A stretch of DNA of 64,000 bases, from the NCBI GenBank assembly GCA_028622995.1, contig JAJQJQ010000023.1, positions 1,860,001 to 1,924,000 on the forward strand, in the 5' to 3' direction. Positions 1 through 13,324 of the stretch are shown here, piece by piece. Made by a program: the position numbers and the translations under genes. How positions within the stretch are numbered: the first letter of the stretch is position 1; each line of letters opens with the position of its first letter. Below the pieces are notes generated by a model. It was not told the origin of the DNA and did no database searches. It was given only the letters and a program-made list of their open reading frames with translations. This DNA is from Panagrolaimus kolymaensis. Lineage: Eukaryota > Nematoda > Chromadorea > Rhabditida > Panagrolaimidae.

Positions 1-1070
1 GCTTCCGGTTTTCGGTTTTTCAGTCTAAATTTTCGGTTATCGGTTCGGTTTAAAAAAATTTTTTTTGAATTTTTTTAACGTTAATTTTTGAATAAAAGTA
101 AAAAATAAGGCATATTTTTGTCTTTTTTATGTATTTTTACATGTTTCTAAGCCTTTTTAACCAAATTTTCGTATTTTTAATAAAAAAACTTAGATTCTTA
201 ACTAGGTACCGGCATGTACATTTGGCCAAACGAATGCCAAAGAAAAAAGATGGCAACGATGACACTTTTTTTCAAAATTTTTAAATGCATTGATTCGTTT
301 ATGTTTTATCGCTTTTATTTTTTGATCTTTGACTCATCTGAAAGCCCGTAAAATTCTGTTATTGACATATCCAATTCTTATAGATTGAAAATGATTAAAA
401 ATGGGGAGAAAAACAGTTTTTTTTAGTTTTCTCGAGATGTCGCAGCTTGACTAATTTTTATTTTTTGATATTCGGATTCCTCACCCAAAAATACATGTAA
501 CAAAATTAACTCTCAGAGGCCACTCAAGAGAAAAGTCACTTTTTCAAAGCAAAAACATTAAAACTATTAGAAAATATGGGCATCAGCAAGTGAAAAATGT
601 TGCTTTTTCTTGTTTTTCATTTGCAACATGCAAAAAATGAAAGGGGAAGAAAACCTTCATCGTTGCCATTTTTTATTTCAGATACAAATATTAAAACCTT
701 GATATCTTAATTGGGAGTTTATTAAATTTTATTTTCTCTTCTATCATTAAATTCCCCGTATTTGAAAGTACCTATCCCTCTAAACCATATATCAAAACAA
801 AAATACTTCATTTTCTGCTTGCCGGTCCCTATTCTTAACCACCTATTTTTCATCAAACTGAACCGAAAAATCGATTTTTTCGGTTAAAACCGAATTTTTT
901 CGGTTTCGGTTAACCGAACCGAAACCGAAGCTTATCGGTTTTCGGTTTTTCGGTTTGAACCGAAAACCGATATCTTCGGTTTTCGATTTTCGGTTCGGTT
1001 CGGTTCACCGAAAACCGAACCGAAAATGCACCGAAAACCGAACCGAAAAACCGAAAACCGCCAGCGCTGC
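1..1070. repeat. CGGTT/AACCG repeat region in inverted arrangement
   Basis: Short degenerate copies of TTCGGTT occur at about 1-55 on the plus strand. A denser block at about 850-1065 holds both CGGTT and AACCG orientations, including palindromic stretches around 930-1000. The ~790 bp between the blocks is ordinary AT-rich sequence. The unit resembles a simple satellite or the ends of a foldback element. I see no coding capacity: the open frames here are only translations of the repeat. Confidence 0.7.
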
Positions 1071-4000
1071 TAACGAGAAAGTAAAATTTAGAAATAATTT
1101 TTTATTCCAAAAGCCCATAAACCCTGATTTAACATTAAAACAATTTTTAACTTTTTTAAAGTTTAAATCATCGCAGCAGAAAAATTCTCTGAATCCAAAA
1201 TGAGTTGGAGGTGGTTGATTTTTGGACGATAATGCCTTCACAAATTTTAAAGGAACCTCATTTTTTCTTAGAAACGAGGAAGAGTTCGAATACCACTCTG
1301 CCATGCCTGAAATTTTAATGATCTCGCGAATGCTTTTCTCAAAAAATTTCCTCGTTTTCTTATTCTGGCTTCAAAACACAGTTTAAAATTTTCAAACAAA
1401 AAAACTAAAAAGTCACTAATTCCTGCCTCTTGAGTTTAATTGCAAAAACCTTTCCAAAGAAGTAAGTCCAGTCTCATGAGAGATGAATAACTGTCAGCTG
1501 TTTAACAGTCAAAATATTTAATATGAAAAAGTTTAATTCAAAAAGACAACACAAAATTTTGGAATTTTTTAAAAAAAGTAATTGGAAAATCGTATGATAT
1601 TTAAAGCTGAGAGGCAATTTTAGGCAGGAAAAAATTTTAATTAAAACTCAATAACAAGGAGTACCCAAAACTTAAAAAACATCTACTTCGCTTTTTTAAA
1701 GATTTTAATTGATCCCTTTTTTATTGCTTAAAAAACAGTGTACATACACACGAGAAGCGTCACACATTTAATTTCCTAATAATTATGACTTTCACATTTA
1801 AAAAATTAAATGGCTGTATTATTTTATCGTTTATTTTTCCGGTTCACTACCATATAATTTTTAAAACCCCTTCGAGAAATTTGTTTCTAGAAAAATTTCT
1901 CACAATTTAATAAACACGTGAAAACAAAAAAATTAAGGCTGCAGCGACTCGTTAGAAAAAGAATCTGACACTCACTCATGGATTCAAACTTAAAACAAAA
2001 GCGTGAAACTGCTAGACCGAAAAACAAACAAAAAAAAATGATCACATGCCTGAGAGCCCGAGCCCCATTCTAGTACTTGCCCATGGCATAAGTCTAACCC
2101 ATAACCACCATAATGCTAACTTCAGAGAACGCAAAAAAAAAAAAGCGTCAAAACTTTTTAAAACTAATTTGCGTCCTAAAAAATTTGTTGAAAAAAACAA
2201 GGAAAAAACAAACGTTCGTTAAAATAAAAAAATAAGGACAAAAAGAAAAAAGTCGGTTCATTAGGGCCATAAAATAAACGCAAGGAAAAAAATAGCGCTT
2301 TTAAATGTAAACGGATGGAAAGGATTATAAGCAAAAAAATGGTGAAGAAGATTGCTCCATATAAAATTTCTTGTAATCTTAAAATAGTAATAAATTTACG
2401 CAAATCTTTGACCCATGAAAAAGAAGAAATCTATGTTCATTTATTTGTGTTCAAATGAATATGATCTTATTTTTAAAAAACTCTTATTCTTTTTTATAAA
2501 TAGAATTTAATCCAGGAAGTATGTATTCGAATTCAAAAAAGCGCTTAATAAATAAAACTAACAACAACAATTGGCAGAAAAATAAACATACATATAATCA
2601 AAAAATGTTTAGAATTATAAAGAAAGACTTTTCATTCAGTCAAAATATTTGAAATTAAAAAGAGACAAATTTATATTTTATAAAAAAAAATTAGTAGTTA
2701 TAAAAAATTGATTAAATATTGTAAAAAAGCACGTTGATTTAAAATTCTGTTTTTAGAAGCAAAGAAAAAAGAAAGTAAAAACTTGTTTCATCAAAAAAGC
2801 ATTGTTCGATGTGCAATTTTCATATAGATAATTCAAAAATGGTTCGAATTTCATTTTATTTAAATTTGCTTTAAACCCGTTTATTTTATTTAAATAACCA
2901 CCTACAATTATATCTTCCTAAAAATATATAATGCTTCTTTCTCAACATGATATCATTCTGCTGAAATTTTTCCTCTTCTCTTTTTTGGAGAAAATAAAAT
3001 TTTTTTAAAGCACTTAGAAAGAATAAAATAGTCCACCAATGAAAAAAAAAGATGACGAGGTTTTTTCTCTATCATTTTCAAGAGGATTTAGATTGGTTGG
3101 TATGAGAAATAGAGGGAAGCAAAATCATGGATACAAACACACCTAACATTCAGAAAAAAAATAATAAGAAGAAAAATCAAGGAAACAAAAAAAGTTATTC
3201 CAAAACGATTATTATTTTTTGACATCATGATCTTTGAAAATTGTTCAATTCAAATTTCCCATATAAGTTTGCATAAGTTTAAATTTCATGAAAATTATAT
3301 GTAAACAAAAGTAAGCAAAGGTAAATGAAAAAATTATTATTTCAAAAATGTAAATAACTTTTTGTTTAGCCAAATACACATACATATACTTTGGGTTTTA
3401 TTACAGAAGACAGTAATTACACGGTAATATCAAAAGCTAATAAATAGAAGTAAATGACAAACCGGAAGTATGAGAGTATGAAACTCTCAACGACAACCGT
3501 TTATTATAATCCTAATTTTTTAGTTGAAAAGTGCTATGGCAAAAGCAAATATTACGTTAATAGTCAGTCTATTAAACTTTCATAAAATTTTACGTTAAAA
3601 AAAATAAGCAGCTTTCTTGAGTTTGAAAAAAAGAAGACAGATTATTCAAAAATCATATTTTCCTCATTCCTTTCAAAAAGCTTTACTATAAAAAATTTGG
3701 CCTAAAATATCAGAAAATCGAATCAATTATAACATAACCATCAATCTTTAAAACGTTTATTACATAACTTAATTCCAAAAAAGTACAAATACAAAAACAA
3801 AGAACAATATTACCAAATTTTCCCTCTTTAAAAAATTGTCACCGGAAGTAAAAACGTAATAACTTTTCGTAAAAAAAATAAGAAGTTTCTTTTTTTATTT
3901 TATTATTCTTTTATGGACAATACAATTGCAAAAGCCAAAATCTAATAATAGATATTTAAAATAATTTAAAGAAACTTTATTTTCACAGTTTAAAAAAAAA

Positions 4001-4885
4001 ACACGTGTTTGGAAAAGTATGAAGAACAATTTTTTAAAAAGAAATTCGTTTTTATAAATCTAAAAGTTTTTGTTGCAAAAAAGAAAAAGAAATTTCAATA
4101 AAATCATTCAACCGAAATAAAGACATACATATTTGCAAAGAGAGCATAACATAAAAAAATAATGATTATGTATGTAGTTTAAGAAGTTGTTCAAAGCTTT
4201 TTCAAAAGATTGTAAACGATTTTTCCAAAATGACATAATTTAGGATGGATGATACCATACATAAATGAAAGCTTTACCATTTTGAAAATACTCTTCGGTT
4301 TTGTTAAAAATATTAGTGGCCTTTTCGCGTTTTTTTGTAATTAAAAGCATTTTTCTGGCTGGGTTAATGCCGACATGTCAAACCACATAAGATCTTTGTC
4401 AATTTAGGGAGTTGCAACACACTTGTTTATATTGCTTAGAATCCAAATGTTTCTTAAAGCAAATATGTTTATAAATAACAGCCTGCCTATTGATTGGTAT
4501 TGAAAAGCTTTCGTATGTATGTAAATGATTTTGCTTTTTGTAAATTTTGATATTTTTATTGTAATAAAAGTTGTATTCTGTAAGCCTCCTTATGGTGTTC
4601 ATTCAATGACAAAATTTTGAGGTCATTTTTGAATTCGATTAAGAAAAAAAATAATTTGAACATTAAGTTCGGTCAAAAACAAACACATAGTTTATTTCTT
4701 CAACAATGTAATTTTTGAAGTTTAAAGAACCTTTTCTCTCACTCTTTAATTTTCTTATCACATCTACTGCGTCTTTGATTTCTTTCATCGAATATTTCCA
4801 TGATTTTTATTAGTTTTTGTTGTTGTTTCACTAAACCTTGAATCAAAGGATTTTTACGGGTTGTTAGTAAATTATCAATAACATT
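1071..4885. other. Intergenic, no gene seen
   Basis: About 3.8 kb of AT-rich, homopolymer-rich sequence. Open frames are short and low-complexity, without consistent splice sites. I see no gene, RNA or clear repeat. Confidence 0.6.
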
Positions 4886-6798
4886 ATGCATTCAGATGGT
4901 AATAAAATTGGAATTTTTGAAGCCATTGCTTATTGCGTGGGTGATATTATTGGATCGGGTATGTTCTCTATAAAAGAATCAAGATAAATCGTTGAGATTT
5001 TAACTTTATGATTTGAGGAATCTTTGTATCTCCAACATCAGTGCTTCAACATAGTGGCAGCGTAGGGCTTTCATTAATTATGTGGACAATTGGAGCCTTA
5101 ATTGCATTATTTGGTGCGCTCGTTTACATTGAATTGGGTAAAATTTTAAAATTTTGGTTATACTAAACTATACAATTCCCTTAGGTACATCTATTCGTAA
5201 ATCAGGATGTGATTTTGCTTATCTCACCCATGTAAAATGGAATCCCATTGCTGCAGCATTTCTTTTTGTTGCCACAACTTTAACTTATCCTGCAATTTTG
5301 TCTATTCACACTATGGCTTTTGGAGAATATTTTGTTAAAGGAATTAATGAAGCTTTCAACAAAAATTTAGAAACATCAGGAAATATTCCGCGTTTAGTTG
5401 GATTTACTGCTTTACTGCCTCTTGCATTTATTAATTTATTTTCTTTGAAAAAATTTGCGGGTCGATTCCAGATTGTTGCGACCATTGTTAAATTTTTAGT
5501 TATTTTAATTATTATTGGAACAGGTTTTTGGTTTATGGTTGTCAAAGGTAAAAATAAAAGTTGGCTTTGGTTATCTCGAAAAGGATGTTTACAAATTTTT
5601 ATGAATTAAAAAAAATTGAGATTTGATTTTTAGGAAGAACACAAAATTTTCATAATAGCTTTAATGGAACTTCAACAAATCCTAATGATATTATTTTGGG
5701 CCTTTACAATGGCTTATTCGCATACGACGGCTTCGATGTTCTTAATTTTGGTACCGAAGAAATTGATAATCCACGTCGAACATTACCAATTGCAGTTTTT
5801 GTTGGAATTGGATTATCTGCATTTGTTTATATTTCCATGAATTTAGCATATTTTTCTATTTTAACCGTTGAAGAATTCAAGGCTTCGAACACTGTAGCCG
5901 TGGTAAGCTTTTTTCTTATTTGTATTTTCGATAGATAAAATTTAGGATTTTGCTGAAAAAACTTTAGGTTCATTTTATTATGCCATTCCTTTCCTCATTG
6001 CTATTTTACTTTTGGGTTCAATGAACTCAACAATTTTTACTTCGAGTCGTTATTTATTTGCTGGAGCCAAAGAAGGAGTTATGCCTGCTGCATTTAAATG
6101 TGTTCATCCATCTTCAATGAGTCCTCGAGCGGCTGTTATTGTTGAAGTAAGCGCTAATTTTTATAATTATTGAATAGTATCATGAATGTCTTTATGTTAG
6201 AAAAAGAGCTTAATATCCTCGATCGCCATTATAGGTTTGTGTGGCCATTGGGATTTCATTTCTAGGAAATTTGGAACAAGTTTTAAATTATATGACTTAT
6301 GCAATTTGGATGCAACGCACTGTAGTTCAAATGGCATTGTTGTATATGAGATTCAAACATTTTCCTGTGCCAAAAGATGCTATGCAAAATCCTATTTTTG
6401 TTCCAATAATATTTTTAATTATTTGCATTTCACTTTTGGTTATTCCAATCAGAGATGTGAGACTTTATCAAAACTTTCAATTAAAAAAATTGTTTTTAGG
6501 AATACAAAGTTGGAATTTATGCTATCTCATTTGTAATTGCGGGTTTTATTTTTTATTTTGTCTTTATTTTTCCTAAAAAATTACCTCAATTTTTACATAC
6601 AATTAATGGTAAAAAAATATCTTTTATAACGATGACTTTCATTTTTATAATTTTTTTCCAGAAAAAGCAGTAATATTTACTCAAATTACACTAAACACTA
6701 TGCCTATTTGGAGCGAAGAAGAAGAAACAAAATTGATTGAAGTTGATAATGTTATTAATAATAATATTTCAAAAAATTTTGATACTTGTTGGGAATAA
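4886..6798 (+). CDS. SLC7-family (LAT-type) amino-acid transporter
   Basis: Predicted plasma-membrane amino-acid exchanger of the APC superfamily, 497 residues in eight exons: 4886-4958, 5018-5137, 5185-5547, 5634-5902, 5946-6146, 6235-6456, 6500-6608, 6662-6798. TM1 carries the substrate-binding GSGIFVSPT signature, split by the first intron. The next segment has [17 protein letters not shown], matching the ELGT...KSGGDYAY block of light chains. A later [17 protein letters not shown] block matches the LWAYDGWN...EEI region, and [17 protein letters not shown] matches the SR...AREG region. About twelve hydrophobic segments follow the family layout, and the length is normal. The cysteine that binds the heavy chain is not obvious, so dependence on SLC3A2-like partners is unclear. 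The start is the first ATG in frame with TM1. C. elegans aat genes are the closest named family; the ortholog is not assigned. Confidence 0.93.
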
Positions 6799-7076
6799 AT
6801 TTTTTGTTGTCTTTTTTAACTTTTGGTAGCAACTTTATAGCTGACAGCAACCCACAATAGCCAAATTGATATTCATTGTTTCAAATAAAAACTAAAAACA
6901 CTGTATTTTTTCAATCAATTAATTTGAGGCAATACTTCCGTAATATTTTTCGATAAGCGTTTCAATAGCAATTGATTTTTTCTCAGAATTTTTTCTATTA
7001 CACTTTGTGTAATAGAATTTGTTTTTAGCTCTTTTAGTTTTTTGACATTAAAATTTACTCAAAAGCAAATATAAAA

Positions 7077-8205
7077 ATGAGTCAACAAATTTTTGTTGTT
7101 ACTGGCTCTAATAAAGGTAATAATTTTTAATTGATTTTAAGCCAAAATTCAATCGTAATCATAGGCATTGGATATGGTATTGTTGAAAGACTTGCTTCCA
7201 CGGTTGAAGATGGAATTATTTATTTAACAGGTATACACTTATTTTCCAATTTGAATAAATTAATCTCGTTAAAACATAGCCCGCGATGAATCTCGTGGGA
7301 AAGCTGCGGTTCAAAAGTTAGAAGAAAGTTTTGCAAACAATAAAAAGAGTGAAATTTGCTTTCATCAATTGGATATTGAAGATGAAAGCTCATGTCAAAA
7401 ACTTGCCAATTTTCTCAGGAAAACTCATGATGGATTTGATGTACTTATTAATAATGCCGGAGTAGGCTTTTATTTAAATTGTAAAAAAACGCCTTCAGAA
7501 CAAGCAGAAATTTCTATGAAAACAAATTATTATGGTACTAAAAGAATCACGAATGCTTTGATTCCTATTATTCGCAAAGGTGGAAGAATTCTAAATATTT
7601 GTAGTCAAATGGGAATTTTGCATTTAACAGGTTCATGTGAAAATGTAAAAACATTGGATTTTAATAAAAGTTTTATACTTGAATTCTTTTTTCAGGAAGC
7701 TAATGGTTGTAACAAAGGCCATTATTCCCAAAAGAATATTGATAGATTGACCAAAGCAGTGAGCGAGAAAGATATCGATGAATTTGTTGAAGAATTTATT
7801 CAGTAAAAATATTTTTAGAGCGATAAAATACGATCATTATTAATTTCAGAGCAACAAAAAAAGACAAATGCAGAGAAAATGGATTTCCAGAAAGTGCTTA
7901 CAGAACTTCGAAAGCTGTTACGACAGCTTTAACTTTTTTGCATCATAAATTGTACAATAATCAAGGAATAAAATTTTTTGCTGTAATAGATTACTCCTCT
8001 TCTTATTATGTTTTCTTAATTTAACTATTTTTCATTTTAGTGTTGTCCAGGTTACACTAACACGGATATGACAAATGGGATGGGATTATTGTCTATTCAA
8101 GAAAGTGCAGATACGCCGGCGTATCTCGCAACTGATCCCGATGCTCATAATGGAGTTTTTGTTTTTAACCGAGAAATTTTGGATTGGTATCCTTCATCAT
8201 CTTAA
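7077..8205 (+). CDS. Carbonyl-reductase-like short-chain dehydrogenase (copy 1 of 3)
   Basis: NAD(P)-dependent oxidoreductase of the SDR superfamily, closest in layout to carbonyl reductase 1 and the 20-beta-hydroxysteroid dehydrogenases. My model is 291 residues in six exons: 7077-7116, 7165-7230, 7280-7644, 7696-7802, 7850-7982, 8041-8205. The N-terminal cofactor motif is TGSNKGIG, NNAG follows near residue 90, the catalytic Ser lies in ICSQ, and the active-site Tyr/Lys are YRTSK. CCPGYTNTDM follows the active site as in CBR1. First of three tandem copies sharing the same exon borders; the phase-2 donor after the VEEFIQ-type motif is identical in all. A 51 bp in-frame intron (7645-7695) is specific to this copy and could be retained. 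Substrate unknown. Confidence 0.93.
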
Positions 8206-8643
8206 AAACTTAATTTTAAAAATTTTTCTTTCATTGATTAAAATTTTTTTATATAAACCAATTAATTATGGCTACAATGAAAAATTTGATGCATCACGGA
8301 ACACAGACAATAATATCATGTTTTCTTTCTAGAAAAAAATCATTTTTTGCTTAAATTTCCATATTTGATTTAAAACCTTCTGCTCAGGTTAATTATGGGC
8401 TTATCAGTCGTTTGAGAGGTTAAAAAGCACATGTTAGAGTCATTAAAATGATAACAAAAAATAAAGAAGCAACATTCTGAATGATCAATGATGTTGGAGG
8501 GTTCACATTATTATCTGTTCGTCATAATTTTTTTTCGACGACCTCTGAAATATTTAAGCCCCAATGAATTTTACTCATTTATTCATTTTATACCAGGTGA
8601 TTGGTTCTTTTGAAGGTTGAAAAGCCATTCAAGTTTGTGAAAG
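8206..8643. other. Intergenic spacer between SDR copies 1 and 2
   Basis: 438 bp without a gene. It presumably holds the 3' end of copy 1 and the promoter of copy 2; no specific motif recognised. Confidence 0.5.
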
Positions 8644-9758
8644 ATGCCACAATTGTTCTATGAATATAAGGAAGAAAAACCTAACACAGTTTTCGTTGTC
8701 ACAGGAGCAAATCGAGGTACGAGTTTTAAATGTCTTAAAATAGTCATAGTGAATTTCTAGGACTTGGTTATGGTATTGTTGAAAAGATTGCAGTAACCGT
8801 ATATAATGGCATAATTTACATAACAGGTATGGACAAATTGTCGTAGCGTATTTATTTTTGAACAATTTACTTTCAGCCCTCGAAGAAGCCGATGGGAGAG
8901 AAGCAGTTGAGACTTTAAAAGACACCCTTGGAAAAAGTTTAAAATGTGAACTTCGTTATTGTGAACTCGATATCGTCGATGAAATCTCGTGTCAAAAAAT
9001 GGCTAATCGTTTGAAAGAAGCCCATGGCGGATTTGATGTTCTCATTAACAATGCAGGAATTGCATTACCAAATGCTCCTCCGGCCAAACAAGCTCAAATT
9101 TCAGTGGATATTAATTATTATGGAACAAAAAGAATAATTTTATCGTTGCTTCCATTATTTCGAACAGGAGCAAAAATCATTACAATTTGTAGCCAAAAAG
9201 GTGTTATGAAAGGAAATTATGCTCAAAGGCATATTGAAAAACTTAAGAATGCGACAAGTGATAAAGATATCGATGAATTTGTGGAGGAATACATTCAGTA
9301 AGTTGAAAAGAACAAAAATTTAGAATTAATTTGAGAAAGGTTTAACGAAGGCGAACTCGAAAAGGAACTTTTCTCAACTTACATTAAAAAATTGCCATTT
9401 AATCCTTGAAATTATTTTAGATGTTCCAAAGATAATACTCGAAAAGAAAATGGTTTTCCAGAGAGCGGATACGGTGTTTCAAAAACAGCTGCAATTGCTT
9501 TAGCATTTTTACACCATCGTCAATATAAAAATCTTGGACTTAAATTTTATGCTGTAAGCTTTCATCTTACAAAAAAAACATCAACTATAGTTATTTTTTT
9601 AGTGTTGCCCCGGTTATGTTAATACTGTAATGACTAATAATAATAGCTTTTTGTCGATACAAGATGGCGCTGATACTCCATTTTATCTTGCCACTGATCC
9701 TGATGCACCACCAGAAGGCAGTTTTGTTTATCTTCGAAAACCCATCAACTGGTATTAA
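8644..9758 (+). CDS. Carbonyl-reductase-like short-chain dehydrogenase (copy 2 of 3)
   Basis: Same family and intron positions as its neighbours. The protein opens with a slightly longer N-terminus (MPQLFYEYKEEKP) before the cofactor motif TGANRGLG. It then has NNAG, the catalytic Ser in ICSQ, YGVSK as the Tyr/Lys pair and CCPGYVNTVM, and ends at INWY. It lacks the extra 51 bp intron of copy 1. The segment before the active site (DKDIDEFVEEYIQ) is nearly identical to copies 1 and 3, showing recent tandem duplication. No damage seen; all catalytic residues are present, so it should be an active NAD(P)H oxidoreductase of unknown substrate. The start is the only ATG that keeps the frame into the cofactor motif. 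Introns were joined by eye against copy 1. Confidence 0.93.
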
Positions 9759-10528
9759 AAACGGTTAAAACTTTCTATTTTAATTTTAACCAAATATGTA
9801 AATGAGCTTGTATTAATAAAAATTCTTGCTTTTCATATTTTATTTGGTGCAAAAAAAATAAAGAAACAGCGTTCCTGAAATTAGAAAGAAATTGCTTCAT
9901 AGTTAATGAGAACTTCTTCCGAGATAATCCATCGGAAGCAATTTATTGATAAGTAACACACCTCTTAATATCGGAAGTGTATAATCAAATGAAACTGAAT
10001 CATGGCCTAATACCATAATCATTTGTCATATGATTTAGATGACTAAAAATGGTGCACTTATGCAAGATAATTTTATCAAAAGAACAAGTCTTTTTTCTAA
10101 AAAAATCATTTGTTGAGAAATAAAGGAAGCTACATAAGATTAAATTAGAAGCCAAAGGTTATCAATAAACAAAAAAAAACAGTGGCATCCAAAGATCGTG
10201 TTCACTTATTTTTTCTGCAACCTTGCATTCAATCACCCATCATTTTCTTCATTTCCAAACATTTTTAACCCTTCACCTTCATCACGCTTATCAGATTAGT
10301 CCACAGTAAAAAATGATAACAGAAAACGAAAAAAAACTGTGGAACCTTCATGTTTGCTTACTACTTACTTTTTCACAACAGAAAAAGCTTAAACAAAAAG
10401 TTCAATGACGCTTTAACTCATAATTTCTCTATTTATAATAATTTTTTTAAGAGAGAGATTATTTTAGGTAATCACTTTTTTCTTCAACAACAGGAACTTC
10501 TAAAGCTTCAAAAATCCATTTTAAAAAA
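9759..10528. other. Intergenic spacer between SDR copies 2 and 3
   Basis: 770 bp, AT-rich. An open frame at 10350 overlaps the true first exon of copy 3 in another frame and is not a gene. Confidence 0.5.
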
Positions 10529-11705
10529 ATGTGTCCCCAAGAACCCATTCACAAATTCAACAAAGACTCAAAAATATTTATTGCTACAGGAGCTAATCGA
10601 GGTAAAGTCCCATCATTTCAAACATAGAGTAATCCTAAAATTTTAGGACTTGGTTACGGTATCGTTGAAAATATTGCAGCCAAAGTTGAAAATGGCATCA
10701 TTTACATCACAGGTAAAACTATCATATTAATTTTAAGTTTTTTTAAATTAATTTATTTTCAGCTCTTGAAGAAGCTGATGGTAAAGAAGCTGTCGAAGCA
10801 TTAGAAAAAAGCCTTGGAGAGACTAGAAAATGTGAACTCCGATATTGCGAGCTCGACATTCTCAACGAAGAATCATGTCAAAAGTTTTTTGATTTCATGA
10901 AAAAAGCTCATGGAAAGGTTGATGTTTTGATTAATAATGCTGGAGTTGGATTTCAACTTGAAGATATTAAAACTCTCGAAGAAAAATTCCAAAAAGGTCG
11001 TCTTTCAATGGAAGTAAATTATTATGGTACTAAACGAATCACCCGATGCTTGTTGCCATTGATGCATCAGGGAGCTCGAGTTATTAATATTTGTAGTCAA
11101 TATGGAGTTGTAAAAACATATGCTAAAAAGCACGTTATGAGACTTCGAAATGCAACAAGTGATAAAGATATCGATGAAGTTGTTGAAGAATATATGCAGT
11201 GAGTTTTCATTTGATATAAAATAGGATTAAAAGATTTAGTAAAAATACAGTAAATTTGATCAAAAAAGAATGAAGCAATCCCAAATTTTATGTACAAATT
11301 GTTTATAAGTCGTCGACAATCACTTAACTTTCATTATTGATGGCAATGTAAAATCATAATTCCGAATTTCAGATATGTGGCTGAAGATACTTGCACTAAA
11401 AATGGATTCCATGAAAGTCCTTATAGAGTTTCAAAAGCTGCTGCAATTGCTTTTACTATTTTATTTAGTAAATTGTACAAAGAAAAAGGAATTAAATTTT
11501 ATGCTGTTGGTCTTATTTTTCAGTCTCTTAAACTCATAAATGCATTTTTTAGTGTTGTCCCGGTTCTGTTAATACCTTGATGACGTTAAACATGGGTGAT
11601 ATATCTATTCAAGAAGGCGCCATAACTCCGGCTTATCTCGCCACTGATCCTTATGCTCCCGATGGAGTTTTAGTTTATAAACGTAAACCAATTGATTGGT
11701 ATTAA
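10529..11705 (+). CDS. Carbonyl-reductase-like short-chain dehydrogenase (copy 3 of 3)
   Basis: Third tandem SDR. It has the cofactor motif TGANRGLG, NNAG, the catalytic Ser in NICSQ, YRVSK and CCPGSVNTLM, and ends IDWY. An insertion of several residues after NNAGVGFQ (EDIKTLEEKFQKG) makes it differ from copies 1 and 2 and is closer to the CBR1 length in that loop. Exon borders match the other copies, including the A/CC split before CCPG; here the donor is a non-consensus GTTGGT, still a GT. Copies 2 and 3 share the LEEADG segment after the third exon begins and look like the most recent pair (from visible similarity, not a computed tree). Confidence 0.92.
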
Positions 11706-12163
11706 TTTTTAAATGGTTATAGATAACTTTTAATGTAAAAATAAAAAATAAAACTTTAATTCAACCCTTCTTTGTTGCTAATTCGTTATCCCAATTTTTA
11801 CCACCACACCTATAGTTTTTCAAACTTATGATTCGATGACGTTTCTTTGCATCATCATCAATTCTTTTTTCCTTTATCATTTTTAAGCAAAAAATTATCA
11901 GGAAAAGTGAAATGAAATTTTAGTCATTCTCTCATAACTATAAATAAAAAAGGGTGCAATCATTCAAGAAAGTAAAAAAAGAATGGCTCTTTGTTCCCAT
12001 CTTTGAAAGTTGGCTGCATTTTTTCTCTCTCAAACTCTTCAATGCTGCTTTTGAAAGTAAAAAAGAACAACTCCTGAAAAATGATTCAGTTTTTAAAAAA
12101 ATACAATAAACATAAAAAGGGTTAAAAGCGCAAAAAGTTTTTTCTGTTAAAAGTTTTTGAAAC
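11706..12163. other. Intergenic, no gene seen
   Basis: 458 bp AT-rich spacer between the SDR cluster and the protease pair. No recognisable motif. Confidence 0.5.
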
Positions 12164-13324
12164 ATGAAAGCATTGAGTGTGATTATAATTTTATGTTTGA
12201 TCATCCAAGTTGAACTTCGTCAATGGGATGTCCAATGTGGTATTGGCAGTGCTTCTCGTATTTATCAAAACTTATTTCCTGAAAGTTTGGGTAATCATTG
12301 GTCGCATAATAAGGTAATGCTAATCAACTTTATCTCCACACTACAAAACCAGATTTAGATCATTGGAAGCACTCATGTTTCAACTGGTGATTTTCCATGG
12401 GCTGTTTATTTGGAACATGTAAATTCAAATGAAAAAGTATGTACGGGAACAGTAATCTCCCAAAATTATATTTTAACTGCAAAACATTGTACAATCGGTG
12501 TGAATGAAATAATTGTAAAATATGGCAATGCAGAAATCGCACAAATGGAAACACAAATTGCAACAAATTTTATTCAAACATCTGGAAATAACACCTATGG
12601 GGAAGATATTGCTTTAATTAGAGTACCTTAAACGCTTAAAAAATAGTAACTCTGTAATTTCATTTTAGCTGGAAAATCCAATTGAATTTAATCATGGCGT
12701 GAACCCAATTTGTTTGAGTCGAAGCTTAACTCCAAAAATTGTTGACAAAGCAGTCGTTGCTGGCCTTGGATTAATATTTAAAAAGCTTATTATACCTGTT
12801 AAGAAAGATCGTCCAAGTTGGCTTTTAAAAAAAGAAGCATATTTTATAAGGTATAATTAATTACAGTATCATCAAATTATTTGGATGCAGAACCTGCAAC
12901 AGAATTACATTCAGCAAGTATTGATATCATCGATATTGCAAACTGTCATTGTAATTGCAGTGATCCATCTGAAGGTATGCTTCAAAATAACTCAAAAAAA
13001 TCAAATTAAAATATTTTGGTTGAAACTTTTAGATCCAAAAGAAAATAATGAATTTTGTGCAGGTGGATTACAACAAGGAACGTTAGAAGGTGATAGCGGT
13101 GGACCTTTAATGGTTTTACACAAAAACCTTTGGTATCAAATTGGTATAACATCGCGAGGAACAACGTTTGCAACGGATGAGCTTGATAAAATTATTAATT
13201 ATGGTAGGAGTCCATCCATATGCTAAAGATAATTAAAAGCATTTTAGGAACATACACAACCGTTGCAAAATTTTGTGATTGGATCGAACAATCAACAAAC
13301 AATGAAGTTGCTTGTGCCCCTTAA
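12164..13324 (+). CDS. Secreted S1-family serine protease (copy 1)
   Basis: Chymotrypsin-fold endopeptidase with a signal peptide (MKALSVIIILCLIIQVEL) and a short propeptide ending SHNK before the mature end IIGS. The triad is visible: His in LTAKHC, Asp in GEDIALI, Ser in GDSGGP. The residues just before the Ser read GTLEGDSGGP, so the position equivalent to trypsin Asp189 is Gly, and the Cys191 of the classic pocket disulfide is absent; trypsin-like specificity is unlikely. A Cys-rich insert (CHCNCSD) precedes the last third. The exon junction near 12820-12870 is ambiguous (two possible donors), so a few residues there are uncertain. The protein ends WIEQSTNNEVACAP. Paralog of the next gene. 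Confidence 0.88.

Noticed and set aside
1005..1304. Open frames on both strands over the CGGTT repeats
   Set aside because: Translations of a simple repeat.
2840..2855. tRNA T-loop-like GGTTCGAAT
   Set aside because: No acceptor stem, D-arm or anticodon arm at proper spacing.
10350..10646. 98-codon open frame before SDR copy 3
   Set aside because: It overlaps the true first exon in another frame and has no homology.
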